Part shown: one piece after another, positions 46,515 to 56,390 of the stretch | How the letters are laid out: the number at the start of each line of letters is the position of its first letter | How positions within the stretch are numbered: position 1 is the first letter of the stretch | NCBI RefSeq assembly: GCF_000769405.2 | Contig: NZ_CP053439.1 | Location: forward strand, 4,324,501 to 4,388,500 | Length of the DNA: 64,000 nucleotides | Reading direction: 5' to 3' | From: Rhizobium brockwellii | GTDB taxonomy: Bacteria; Pseudomonadota; Alphaproteobacteria; Rhizobiales; Rhizobiaceae | Program-made: the position numbers and the translations under genes | Notes under the pieces: model-generated | Databases searched by the model: none | Told to the model about the DNA's origin: nothing | Seen by the model: only the letters and a program-made list of their open reading frames with translations

Positions 46515-47075
46515 ATGACGACCACTTCCTGGCACGCCGATCCACTGACCTGGGGCAATGGACCCCGCATCTTCGAAGCCTTTTTGGAGCCGACTTGCCC
46601 CTATTCGGTCAGAGCGTTCAACAAGCTTGACGACCTGCTCGGCCAGGCCGGCGAAGACAAGATCACCGTGAAGATCCGGCTGCAGTCGCAACCTTGGCAT
46701 ATGTATTCGGGCGTCCTCGTCCGCTGCATCATCGCAGCCTCAACGTTGGAAGGCGGCAAGCAGACTGCAAAGAAGGTGATATCAGCCATTGCAGCCCATC
46801 GCGAAGAATTCGAATTCGAGCGTCATGCCGGCGGCGCGAATATGGATGTGACGCCGAACCAGATCATCGAGCGCCTGGAAGGCTACAGCGGCGTCAAGCT
46901 GAAAGAGGCCTTCGCCATCCCGGATCTCGACCGGGAAATCAAATGGCACTGCAAATATGCCCGGCAGAACGGCATCCACGTCTCGCCGACCTTCATGATC
47001 GACGGGCTGGTGCAGCCCGACATGAGCAGCGGTGATGAGGTTGGCGCTTGGGTGAAGAAGGCGCTGGGCAATTGA
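46515..47075 (+). CDS. Thioredoxin/DsbA-fold protein with a CPYS motif
   Basis: 186 residues. The thioredoxin fold has the active-site region EAFLEPTCPYSVRAFNKL with a single cysteine (C-P-Y-S, the C-terminal cysteine is replaced by serine), a helical insert, and the cis-proline region NGIHVSPTFMIDG. A monothiol DsbA-like reductase, isomerase or glutathione-linked enzyme is possible; it has no signal peptide, so it is probably cytoplasmic. AGAGAGGAATCCC precedes the ATG. It probably follows the DUF6880 gene in one transcript. Confidence 0.82.
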   Translation: MTTTSWHADPLTWGNGPRIFEAFLEPTCPYSVRAFNKLDDLLGQAGEDKITVKIRLQSQPWHMYSGVLVRCIIAASTLEGGKQTAKKVISAIAAHREEFEFERHAGGANMDVTPNQIIERLEGYSGVKLKEAFAIPDLDREIKWHCKYARQNGIHVSPTFMIDGLVQPDMSSGDEVGAWVKKALGN

Positions 47076-47281
47076 CGCCGGCCGTGTGCCAGAGACGGTC
47101 GCACCTGCTTATTTGTCTCCTGCCGTGAATACCATGCAGGAATCAGTGCAAGCAGTAGGCATTTTCCAACTTTGGACTTCAGGAAACACCGCGGGTGTGG
47201 CCCTGGGGTGGATGCGATCCTACCGGCCAGCCACGGAAGTATCCCGGCAATCACAAAGCGCTGATAATCCCGGGAAGCTTA

Positions 47282-47371
47282 TGGCGGAGAGGGTGGGATT
47301 TGAACCCACGATACCCTTGCAGGTATGCCGCATTTCGAGTGCGGTGCATTCGACCACTCTGCCACCTCTCC
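47282..47371 (-). tRNA. tRNA-Ser (anticodon CGA)
   Basis: 90 nucleotides. The minus strand starts GGAGAGGTGGCAGAGTGG and ends CCTCTCC-G-CCA with the encoded CCA. The anticodon loop CTCGAAA gives CGA, reading UCG serine codons. The long variable arm (CATACCTGCAAGGGTAT) is typical of serine tRNAs. The T arm contains GGGTTCAAATCCC. No integrase or direct-repeat attachment site follows. Confidence 0.97.
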
Positions 47372-47465
47372 GCGGTCTGGTCGGCGCTTGTTCGGCGCGG
47401 GCGTTCTCATAACGGGCAAATGACAGGCTGGCAAGCCGAAAAGTCGAAGCATTCCATCCTTTTGC

Positions 47466-47495
47466 CTTGACACCTTTTTGTCACTCGCGTATCCC
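47466..47495 (+). promoter_or_regulatory. Candidate promoter of rplU-rpmA
   Basis: CTTGACA at 47466-47472, a 17-base spacer and TATCCC at 47490-47495. It fits the rhizobial CTTGAC-N17-CTATAT-like pattern with a weak -10. The transcript would have a leader of about 175 bases before rplU, and the whole 47372-47675 gap shows no gene. Confidence 0.5.
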
Positions 47496-47675
47496 GGCTG
47501 CGCAATAGGTTTGGAGAAATCCGCGCCTTGGCAATCCCGCGCTCGCGCGGGGCTTCACCGGCAGGACGAGTTCGAGGATTAGACCTCTGAAATCCCTGCT
47601 TAACTTCGACTGATAAAAAGACAGCCACCTGCTCAATTAGCGGGGAGCGCTGGAACGAACATGAAAGGATAAAAA

Positions 47676-47993
47676 ATGTTCGCAGTCATCAAGACCGGCG
47701 GTAAACAGTACCGTGTGGCAGCCAACGACGTGCTGACCATCGAAAAGCTGGAAGCCACCGCTGGCGACTCCATTGAATTCACCGAAGTGCTCGTGATCGG
47801 CGAAGGCGCCGACGCTGCGATCGGTGCGCCCTTCGTAACCGGCGCCTCTGTCAAGGCAGAAGTCGTCGAACAGAACCGCGGCAGGAAGGTCATCGCCTTC
47901 AAGAAGCGCCGTCGTCAGAATTCGAAGCGTTCGCGCGGCCATCGTCAGCATCACACGGTCGTCCGTATCACGGACATCGTGGCTGCCAAGTAA
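47676..47993 (+). CDS. rplU: 50S ribosomal protein L21
   Basis: 105 residues. The beta-barrel starts [20 protein letters not shown] and ends with the basic [16 protein letters not shown] segment and TVVRITDI. It binds 23S rRNA in the large subunit. It is followed by rpmA after 33 bases, the usual bacterial arrangement, and obgE lies 2.5 kb downstream, a common neighbour. Confidence 0.98.
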   Translation: MFAVIKTGGKQYRVAANDVLTIEKLEATAGDSIEFTEVLVIGEGADAAIGAPFVTGASVKAEVVEQNRGRKVIAFKKRRRQNSKRSRGHRQHHTVVRITDIVAAK

Positions 47994-48026
47994 GATCAAC
48001 GGGACAAGGTTTAAAGGAGAACTCCA

Positions 48027-48296
48027 ATGGCACACAAAAAAGCTGGCGGTTCATCGCGCAACGGTCGCGATTCTCAGTCCAAGCGCCTTGGCGTGAAGAA
48101 GTTCGGCGGCGAAGCCGTCATCGCAGGCAACATCATCGTGCGTCAGCGCGGTACTGAGTGGCATCCGGGTTCCAACGTCGGCCTCGGCAAGGATCACACG
48201 ATTTTTGCGCTTACCGCCGGCAATGTGAACTACCGAACCAAGGCCAACGGTCGCGTCTACGTGTCTGTCATGCCGAAAGCCGAAGCAGCGGAATAA
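48027..48296 (+). CDS. rpmA: 50S ribosomal protein L27
   Basis: 89 residues. The N-terminus [20 protein letters not shown] has the usual glycine/serine-rich arm reaching the peptidyl-transferase centre; [20 protein letters not shown] follows. AAAGGAGAAC precedes the ATG. A Rho-independent terminator lies 70 bases downstream and ends the rplU-rpmA unit. Confidence 0.98.
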
Positions 48297-48366
48297 GCCG
48301 GTAGCGCTCAAAAACAGCCGGCGTCTCATCGACCCGGCTGGCCGTATCAGGTTCAGTCTAGAAAAC

Positions 48367-48397
48367 AGGGGAGATGGGGCGCCATCTCCCCTTTTTC
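48367..48397 (+). terminator. Rho-independent terminator of rplU-rpmA
   Basis: AGGGGAGATGG and CCATCTCCCCT form an 11-bp stem with a short loop and an immediate TTTTTCTTT tail. Confidence 0.9.
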
Positions 48398-48422
48398 TTT
48401 ACCCCTCAAGGAGGACTGAACC

Positions 48423-49079
48423 ATGCAAGGCGAATTGTTAAGGGTAGACCAATCACGGTCTCCCCGGGAAGACCAGCGGTCTTCCGAAGAACGGCTGAGG
48501 CCGGAACGGTTAAGGACCGATTGCCCTGTCTTGTTATCGGAAAGGCTCGTCATGCGCGCGCCCCACGAAGAAGACATCGACGCCCTTGCCCATCTCGCCA
48601 ATAACGCCAAAGTCGCCACCATGGTATCGCGTATGCCGCACCCTTATACCGCCGATGATGCTGCCGACTTCGTGCGTCGCACGAAAAATGGCGAGATTGG
48701 CAAGTGCGTCTATGCGATCACCAAGGCTGAAAATGGCGCCTTTATCGGCTGCTGCGGTGTGGAGCCGCAGACCGACGGCAAGACCGTCGAGATCGGCTAC
48801 TGGTTGGGCGAGCCCTATTGGAACAAGGGTTATATGACCGAGGCCTGCCATGCCCTGGTCGATATGGTGTTCAGAACCCGTCAGGACGTCGATCAGATCG
48901 ACGCCCGTTGCCGGGTCATGAACGTCGCCTCGCGCCGCGTCATCCAGAAGTGCGGCTTCCAGTTCCAGGGTTCGGGGCTCGCAGCCTCGCTGGCGCTCGG
49001 CAGCAACGTGCCGGTCGAATGGTACAGGCTCGACCGCAAGACCTGGATGTCCCTCCGAAGCTGGGGGAACATCGCATGA
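48423..49079 (+). CDS. GNAT-family N-acetyltransferase (RimJ/RimL type), first of a pair
   Basis: 218 residues. After a charged 30-residue leader comes the RimJ/RimL-type domain: LLSERLVMRAPHEEDIDALA, IGYWLGEPYWNKGYMTEACH (acetyl-CoA-binding region) and NVASRRVIQKCGFQFQG. It may acetylate a ribosomal-protein N-terminus or small amines. CAAGGAGGACTG precedes the ATG, one of the best ribosome sites here. Its stop overlaps the start of a second GNAT gene as ATGA, so the two are coupled. Confidence 0.92.
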   Translation: MQGELLRVDQSRSPREDQRSSEERLRPERLRTDCPVLLSERLVMRAPHEEDIDALAHLANNAKVATMVSRMPHPYTADDAADFVRRTKNGEIGKCVYAITKAENGAFIGCCGVEPQTDGKTVEIGYWLGEPYWNKGYMTEACHALVDMVFRTRQDVDQIDARCRVMNVASRRVIQKCGFQFQGSGLAASLALGSNVPVEWYRLDRKTWMSLRSWGNIA

Positions 49080-49663
49080 GCACGACTGCGCTGCAAAGGC
49101 CGGAGGCCAGGCCGATGATGCCCGGCCCCGCGCCGGTTATCTCGACCGCCCGGCTGACGCTCCGCCCCCACAGGCTGAGCGATGCGCCTGCGATCGCGGA
49201 ATCGCTTTCCGATTTCGCGGTCACGCGCATGCTGTCCCGCGTACCCGCGCCGTTCGACCGGCAGGATGCGCTGGACTGGCTGATCCCGGTCACCTCGGGC
49301 ACCCTGCCCGACTGGCCGCTGGCGATCACCGATAAGGACGACGTCCATATCGGCAACGTCTCGATCGAGCTGCGCCACGGTCGCTGGCACCTCGGCTACT
49401 GGCTGAACCGCTATTACTGGCGGCGCGGCTATATGAGCGAGGCGGTGGCAGCGATCATCGAGCGCTTCTCGCGCCGCATGCCGGAGACGCCGGTTCATTC
49501 CGGCGTCTTCGCCGACAACCCGGCCTCGCTGCGACTGCAGGAGAAGCTCGGTTTCCGCATGACGGGTTGCGGCGAAATCTATTGTTTCGCCCGCAACACG
49601 ATGGTGTCGCACATCGAAACCGTGCTGCAGCCGGGCATGCTGCAGCCGCGGAAGGTCGCCTGA
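49076..49663 (+). CDS. GNAT-family N-acetyltransferase (RimJ/RimL type), second of a pair
   Basis: 195 residues. ISTARLTLRPHRLSDAPAIA, LGYWLNRYYWRRGYMSEAVA and NPASLRLQEKLGFRMTG repeat the layout of the preceding gene, so the two are probably tandem paralogues. The shared order rpmA, GNAT, GNAT, then obgE is also recalled from other rhizobia. The substrate is unknown. The start overlaps the previous stop by four bases. A palindromic repeat begins directly after its stop codon. Confidence 0.92.
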   Translation: MSTTALQRPEARPMMPGPAPVISTARLTLRPHRLSDAPAIAESLSDFAVTRMLSRVPAPFDRQDALDWLIPVTSGTLPDWPLAITDKDDVHIGNVSIELRHGRWHLGYWLNRYYWRRGYMSEAVAAIIERFSRRMPETPVHSGVFADNPASLRLQEKLGFRMTGCGEIYCFARNTMVSHIETVLQPGMLQPRKVA

Positions 49664-49764
49664 CTGCATAATTCCTTAAATCGGAATCGATTTGAGGATA
49701 AATTATGCAGCATTCAAAGTGTTACAGCGTCCTTTGCGCGTCTGAAAAGACGCGCGGCGCTGTA
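49664..49764. repeat. Interspersed 100-bp palindromic repeat, copy B
   Basis: Nearly identical to copy A at 35701-35803: CTGCATAATTCCTTAAATCG opens both, and the second module has CAGCGTCCTTTGCGCGTCT with a loop TGAAA in place of TTTC. It starts at the base after the GNAT stop codon and abuts a RIME-like element. Confidence 0.88.
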
Positions 49765-49810
49765 AGCATGATGCCGAAAAGTGTATGCGGTTTTCGGACA
49801 ACATCATGCT
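49765..49810. repeat. RIME-like mosaic palindromic element, copy 4
   Basis: AGCATGATG and CATCATGCT flank CCGAAAAGTGTATGCGGTTTTCGG. The core matches copy 2 (9465) with two or three differences. It is fused directly to the 100-bp repeat, forming a mosaic between convergent genes. Confidence 0.85.
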
Positions 49811-49853
49811 CCAGGTCTAGAAAGCAGACGTCGCCGCACCGGCGGCGTCTCCA

Positions 49854-50720
49854 TCAATCGCCGATCTCGACCCATAGGGGAAAGTGATCGGAACCCTCGG
49901 ATTGCGTATCGATCCGGGCGGATTTCAACCGGCTCTGCAGGCCGCAACTGACGAAGCAATAATCGAGATGCATGCGTTTGCCGTGATCTTCGGGATCCAT
50001 CCAGCTGTAGCTCTTCGGAGAGTAAGCCTTCAGCGCCGCAAAGGCGTCGACCGGCGTGCCGATCCTCGCCACCCGGCCGTAATATCCGCCGCCGGCACCG
50101 GCAAGCGCGCAATATTCCGGCGATTCCGGCTCCAAATTGAAATCGCCCATGATGACGTAATCCTCCGGCAGCGGCGGCTCCGGCAGATCAAATTCACCAC
50201 CCCCCGTCAGCGACCCACCCTCCTGGACGAAGGCATTGATATGCGCGTTCAAGAATTCCAATTGGCGGATGCGCTCGTCGGCGGAGACGTGGTCGAGATG
50301 CACGGAGTAGACGCGGATCGCACCGCCGGGTGCGGCAATCACAGCCTCGGTTGCGCCGCGCTGCAGGTTGATCTTGCCGATCGTGCGGCTGCGCGGCAGA
50401 AGCAGCGTCCGGGTCGAGACAACAGGCCAGCGCGACAGCACCATGTTGCCGAACTGGAAACGGGTCCCGCGCACCGGCTGGAGCCCGCCTTCATCAGCTT
50501 CGACATGCATGTCGCAGGCCGGCCCATACACCCAGAAATAGTCGGGAAAAAAGGCTGCAACATCGGCTGCCATGTCGGCAAAACCGTTGCGGGAGAAGCC
50601 TCGGGTCACCTCCTGCAGCGCGATGACATCGGCACCCTCGAGACTCCGGGCAATGCGCGCCAGATCGTATCTGCCGTCGAGACCGAAGCCGTACTGTATG
50701 TTATAGCTCGCAAAATTCAC
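49854..50720 (-). CDS. Endonuclease/exonuclease/phosphatase-fold protein
   Basis: 288 residues. The fold's metal and catalytic segments are visible: NFASYNIQYGFG (first asparagine), DVIALQEVTRGFSRNG (metal glutamate), VYSVHLDH, VIMGDFNLEP (aspartate and asparagine) and GSDHFPLWVEI (catalytic aspartate-histidine). Members include nucleases, sphingomyelinases and inositol phosphatases, so the substrate stays open. The start GTG 50720 follows CGGAGGTC; the long open frame upstream is antisense to obgE. It is divergent from obgE with 84 bases between the start codons. Confidence 0.9.
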   Translation of the reverse strand: MNFASYNIQYGFGLDGRYDLARIARSLEGADVIALQEVTRGFSRNGFADMAADVAAFFPDYFWVYGPACDMHVEADEGGLQPVRGTRFQFGNMVLSRWPVVSTRTLLLPRSRTIGKINLQRGATEAVIAAPGGAIRVYSVHLDHVSADERIRQLEFLNAHINAFVQEGGSLTGGGEFDLPEPPLPEDYVIMGDFNLEPESPEYCALAGAGGGYYGRVARIGTPVDAFAALKAYSPKSYSWMDPEDHGKRMHLDYCFVSCGLQSRLKSARIDTQSEGSDHFPLWVEIGD

Positions 50721-50732
50721 GATAATCTTTGA

Positions 50733-53041
<2,309 letters not shown>

Positions 53042-53049
<8 letters not shown>

Positions 53050-54325
53050 TACCGTTGCGCCAGGCCCTGACATTGCCGTGCTGATGAACGATATCGGCCG
53101 CAAGGCAAAGGCCGCCGCACGACCGCTGGGCTTTGCGTCCACCGAGGCCAAGAACAGCGCGCTGAATGCCATGGCCGATGCGATCTTGGCGAACAAGGCG
53201 CATATTCTTGCCGAGAACGCCAAAGACCTGAAGGACATCGAAGGCACCGAGATGCTTGCCTCCTTCGTTGACCGGCTGACGTTGAACGACAAACGCATAG
53301 CCGAAATGGCCGAGGGAATCCGCGCCATCGCCGCTCTTGCCGATCCGGTCGGCGAAGTCATCGCCGCCTGGGACCGGCCAAACGGGCTGAAGATCGAGCG
53401 TGTCCGTACGCCACTCGGCGTCATCGGCGTGATCTTCGAAAGCCGGCCGAACGTCACCGCAGATGCCGGCGCCCTCTGCCTCAAGGCGGGCAATGCCGTC
53501 ATCCTGCGCTGCGGCTCGGATTCGCGCCGTTCATCGCAGGCTATCCATGCCTGCCTGGTCGAGGGCCTGAAGGCGGCGGGACTTCCAGAGCATGCTATCC
53601 AGCTCGTGCCGGTCACCGATCGTGCCGCCGTCGGCGCCATGTTGCGTGGCCTCGACGGCGCCATCGACGTCATCGTGCCGCGCGGCGGCAAGAGCCTGGT
53701 TGCCCGGGTGCAGAGCGAGGCCCGCGTGCCGGTTTTTGCCCATCTCGAAGGCCTCTGCCATATCTATGTCGATGCCTCGGCCGATATCGAGATGGCCAAG
53801 AAGATCATCGTCAACGCCAAGATGCGCCGCACCGGTATTTGCGGTGCGGCCGAAACCCTGCTCGTCGATGGTGCTGCGATCGGCACGCATCTGACGCCGC
53901 TGCTCGAGGTTCTGACGGAGGCCGGCTGCGAAATCCGCGCTTCGCCAACAGTGCTGAAGGCCGCACCGGGTTTGAAGCCCGCGACCGAGGAGGACTGGTC
54001 GACGGAATATCTCGACGCGATCATCTCGGTTGCCGTCGTCGACGGCATATCAGGCGCCATCGCCCATATCCAGACATATTCCTCGAACCACACCGAGGCG
54101 GTCATCGCCGAGGACCCCGCCGTCGTCGCGCGTTTCTTCACCGAAGTCGATTCGGCGATCCTGCTGCACAATGCCTCGACGCAGTTTGCCGACGGCGGCG
54201 AGTTCGGCATGGGTGCGGAAATCGGCATCGCCACCGGCAAGATGCACGCCCGCGGCCCTGTCGGCGTCGAACAGCTCACCTCTTTCAAATATCGGGTGCA
54301 TGGTGCCGGACAGACGCGGCCCTGA
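53042..54325 (+). CDS. proA: Gamma-glutamyl phosphate reductase
   Basis: 427 residues of the aldehyde dehydrogenase superfamily. [19 protein letters not shown] and [15 protein letters not shown] bind NADPH; the catalytic cysteine lies in [15 protein letters not shown], and [20 protein letters not shown] closes the domain. It reduces gamma-glutamyl phosphate to the semialdehyde after ProB. nadD begins right after its stop. Confidence 0.97.
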
Positions 54326-54326
54326 C

Positions 54327-54980
54327 GTGACGACCGAGCCTGACGTGGCGATCGAGAAACTGGACCGGCACTATCTCCGCATGCCGCACAGCGAGCGCGG
54401 CATGGTCGTCGGTCTGTTCGGCGGCTCGTTCAATCCGCCGCATCAGGGCCACGCGCTCGTCGCTGAAATCGCCATCAAGCGGCTCGGCCTAGACCAGCTC
54501 TGGTGGATGGTCACCCCGGGCAATCCGCTGAAGAGCCGCAACCAGCTCGCCCCGCTTGCCGAGCGCATTGCCGAAAGCGAGCGTGTTGCCGCCAATCCGC
54601 GCGTCAAGGTCACCGCCTTCGAACAGACGCTCGGCACCAGCTACACCGCCAACACCCTTGCCCGCGTCAAGGCCCGCAATCCGCATGTGCATTTCATCTG
54701 GATTATGGGCGCAGACAGCCTGCAGACCTTTCACAAATGGCAGAAATGGCAGGAAATTGCCCGCACCTTCCCGATCGCGGTGATCGATCGGCCGGGCGCG
54801 ACGCTGTCCTTCCTGTCATCGAAAATGGCCAGGACCTTCGATTTCGCCCGTGTCGACGAGGATGATGCGCGTGTTCTCTGGAAGAAACGTGCGCCGGCCT
54901 GGACCTTCATCCACGGACCACGCTCCGGCCTGAGCTCGACGGCAATCCGCAACGGCTCGTCGCACGGCGACGCCGAATAG
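54327..54980 (+). CDS. nadD: Nicotinate-nucleotide adenylyltransferase
   Basis: About 217 residues. GLFGGSFNPPHQGHALVAEI is the nucleotidyl-transferase (T/H)xGH motif region, and SGLSSTAIRNG is the ISSTxIR motif. It makes deamido-NAD from nicotinate mononucleotide and ATP. The start is uncertain: GTG 54327 directly after the proA stop, ATG 54300 (overlapping proA) and ATG 54381 are all in frame, none with a good ribosome site. It is the last gene of obgE-proB-proA-nadD; a hairpin terminator follows. Confidence 0.93.
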   Translation: MTTEPDVAIEKLDRHYLRMPHSERGMVVGLFGGSFNPPHQGHALVAEIAIKRLGLDQLWWMVTPGNPLKSRNQLAPLAERIAESERVAANPRVKVTAFEQTLGTSYTANTLARVKARNPHVHFIWIMGADSLQTFHKWQKWQEIARTFPIAVIDRPGATLSFLSSKMARTFDFARVDEDDARVLWKKRAPAWTFIHGPRSGLSSTAIRNGSSHGDAE

Positions 54981-55029
54981 AGCGCCGCGCGCCCAGCAAG
55001 ACGCATGCGCCGGCCTGATTTCAGAAGAT

Positions 55030-55158
55030 CCCGAAAACGAGAAAGCCCGACGGGGGAGGATCCGTCGGGCTTATAAACTCGATCGACAACTGGGAGGAGG
55101 AGTGTTGTCGACCCTATCGAACGGCTATGGGAGGAGGAGAAGCCGTTTCGATGAGTAT
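55030..55158 (-). ncRNA. Trans-acting sRNA candidate with two anti-Shine-Dalgarno loops (alpha-r14/NfeR1, 'cuckoo' type)
   Basis: Read on the minus strand, hairpin 1 (55152 to 55116) pairs ATCGAAACGGCT with AGCCGTTCGAT and shows the loop TCTCCTCCTCCCAT. Hairpin 2 (55111 to 55083) pairs TCGACAAC with GTTGTCGA around ACTCCTCCTCCCA. Hairpin 3 (55072 to 55042) is an 11-bp GC-rich stem (AAGCCCGACGG/CCGTCGGGCTT) followed by a T-rich tail (TTTCTCGTTTTC). Two repeated CUCCUCCUCCC loops, able to pair with ribosome sites, plus a Rho-independent terminator are the known plan of alpha-r14 (NfeR1) and cuckoo sRNAs of alpha-proteobacteria. The size is about 125 bases. The exact 5' end and promoter are not clear to me. 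Confidence 0.8.
55042..55072. terminator. Terminator hairpin shared by the sRNA (minus) and possibly nadD (plus)
   Basis: AAGCCCGACGG and CCGTCGGGCTT form an 11-bp stem with an eight-base loop. The minus-strand side is followed by the better T-rich tail. It lies 62 bases after the nadD stop, so it may also end the obgE-nadD transcript. Confidence 0.75.
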
Positions 55159-55418
55159 GTTCTACCATATTCGACAAAAAGGAGAATATCGATTGGTGCA
55201 TTGCAGCAATGCATCAGATGCAAATCTCGAGGTGAATTTGGCTTTCCCATTGCCGTTTTTATTAGCAAAAATTAAAGAACCAGTCCCGGTCGCCGGGAGT
55301 CCTTGCCGTTTGCAAACTGACTCCCAGGTATTTTCGAACTGCTGATCTCACTTTCGGCGGAAGCCATGCACCTCACGAATGCGTGAACATTGCCCGCTGC
55401 GAACGCGAGCGCCCGATA

Positions 55419-55486
55419 GGGTTATATTTTCCTGGATATATCCCTAGCCAAGGCGAGCGGCTCGTTATATTCGTCGCAATATTTCG
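55419..55486 (+). promoter_or_regulatory. Candidate molybdate-regulator (ModE) boxes upstream of modA
   Basis: CGTTATAT (55463-55470) and ATATTTCG (55479-55486) are separated by eight bases, similar to the CGTTATAT-spacer-ATATAACG style of ModE sites. A second AT-rich palindrome, GGATATATCC, is at 55434-55443 next to GGTTATAT. Both lie just before modA. The matches are imperfect. Confidence 0.35.
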
Positions 55487-55504
55487 AACCCTGGGGAATA
55501 AGTC

Positions 55505-56296
55505 ATGCAAAACCGCCGCCAATGGATGAAACTGGCAACCGCCGCGATCGCGGCCCTCTGGCTTGGCGCGACAGTGCTTTCGACGCCTGCCGCCGCCGCC
55601 GAAAAGCTCACCGTCTTTGCCGCGGCGAGCCTTAAGGATGCGCTCGACGCTGCCAATGCCGCGTGGGCAAAGGAAAGCGGCAAGGAAGCCGTCGCCTCCT
55701 ATGCGGCGAGCGGGGCGCTGGCCAAGCAGATCGAAAACGCGGCACCCGCCGATATCTTCATCTCGGCCGACCTCGACTGGATGGACTATGTCGCCAAGAA
55801 GAACCTGATCAAGGCCGATACCCGCTCCAACCTGCTCGGCAACAAGATTGTGCTCGTTGCCGAAAAGGCCAAGGCAAAACCAGTCGAGATCAAGCAAGGC
55901 TTCGATCTCGCCGGGCTTTTGGGTGACGGCAAGCTTGCCATGGGTGAACCGAAATCCGTTCCGGCCGGCAAATACGGCATGGCGGCGCTCGAAAAGCTCG
56001 GCGTCTGGAAATCGGTCGAAACCAAGGTCGCCGGCGCCGAAAGCGTCCGCGCCGCCCTTGCCCTCGTCTCGCGCGGCGAAGCGCCCTTTGGCATCGTCTA
56101 TCAGACGGATGCCGCAGCCGATAAGGGTGTCGCCATCGTCGGCACTTTCCCCGCCGATTCCCACCCGCCGATCGTCTATCCGGTCGCAATCCTTGCCGAG
56201 AGCAAGAACCCGGATGCGTCAGCCTATCTCGATTTCCTGAAATCCGACGAGGCCGCCGCTTTCTTCACGGCGCAGGGTTTCACCATCCTGAAATAG
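55505..56296 (+). CDS. modA: Molybdate ABC transporter, periplasmic binding protein
   Basis: 263 residues. The signal peptide ends ALWLGATVLSTPAAAA. Then come LTVFAAASLKDALDAANAAW (oxyanion-binding serine/alanine loop), ADIFISADLDWMDYV, and FGIVYQTDAAADKGV, as in the ModA family. It binds molybdate or tungstate in the periplasm. First gene of modABC; candidate ModE boxes lie within 90 bases upstream. Confidence 0.95.
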   Translation: MQNRRQWMKLATAAIAALWLGATVLSTPAAAAEKLTVFAAASLKDALDAANAAWAKESGKEAVASYAASGALAKQIENAAPADIFISADLDWMDYVAKKNLIKADTRSNLLGNKIVLVAEKAKAKPVEIKQGFDLAGLLGDGKLAMGEPKSVPAGKYGMAALEKLGVWKSVETKVAGAESVRAALALVSRGEAPFGIVYQTDAAADKGVAIVGTFPADSHPPIVYPVAILAESKNPDASAYLDFLKSDEAAAFFTAQGFTILK

Positions 56297-56390
56297 TCGG
56301 GAGCCTGAAATGATTGCGGAATCGACTGCCGCAGCTTAGCGTGAAGGCTCGCCTTGGCCAGCTTTCAATTTTCTGAGGAGACGGCTGAAT

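Noticed and set aside
47282..47371. Integration site at the tRNA-Ser gene
   Set aside because: No integrase, no direct repeat of the tRNA 3' end and no foreign gene cargo nearby.
47086..47412. A 108-codon frame across the serine tRNA
   Set aside because: It reads through the tRNA gene antisense and cannot be a protein gene.
55127..55345. A 72-codon plus-strand frame starting with MGGGEAV
   Set aside because: It begins inside the sRNA hairpins; GGGAGGAGGAG is the complement of the sRNA loop and not a ribosome site.
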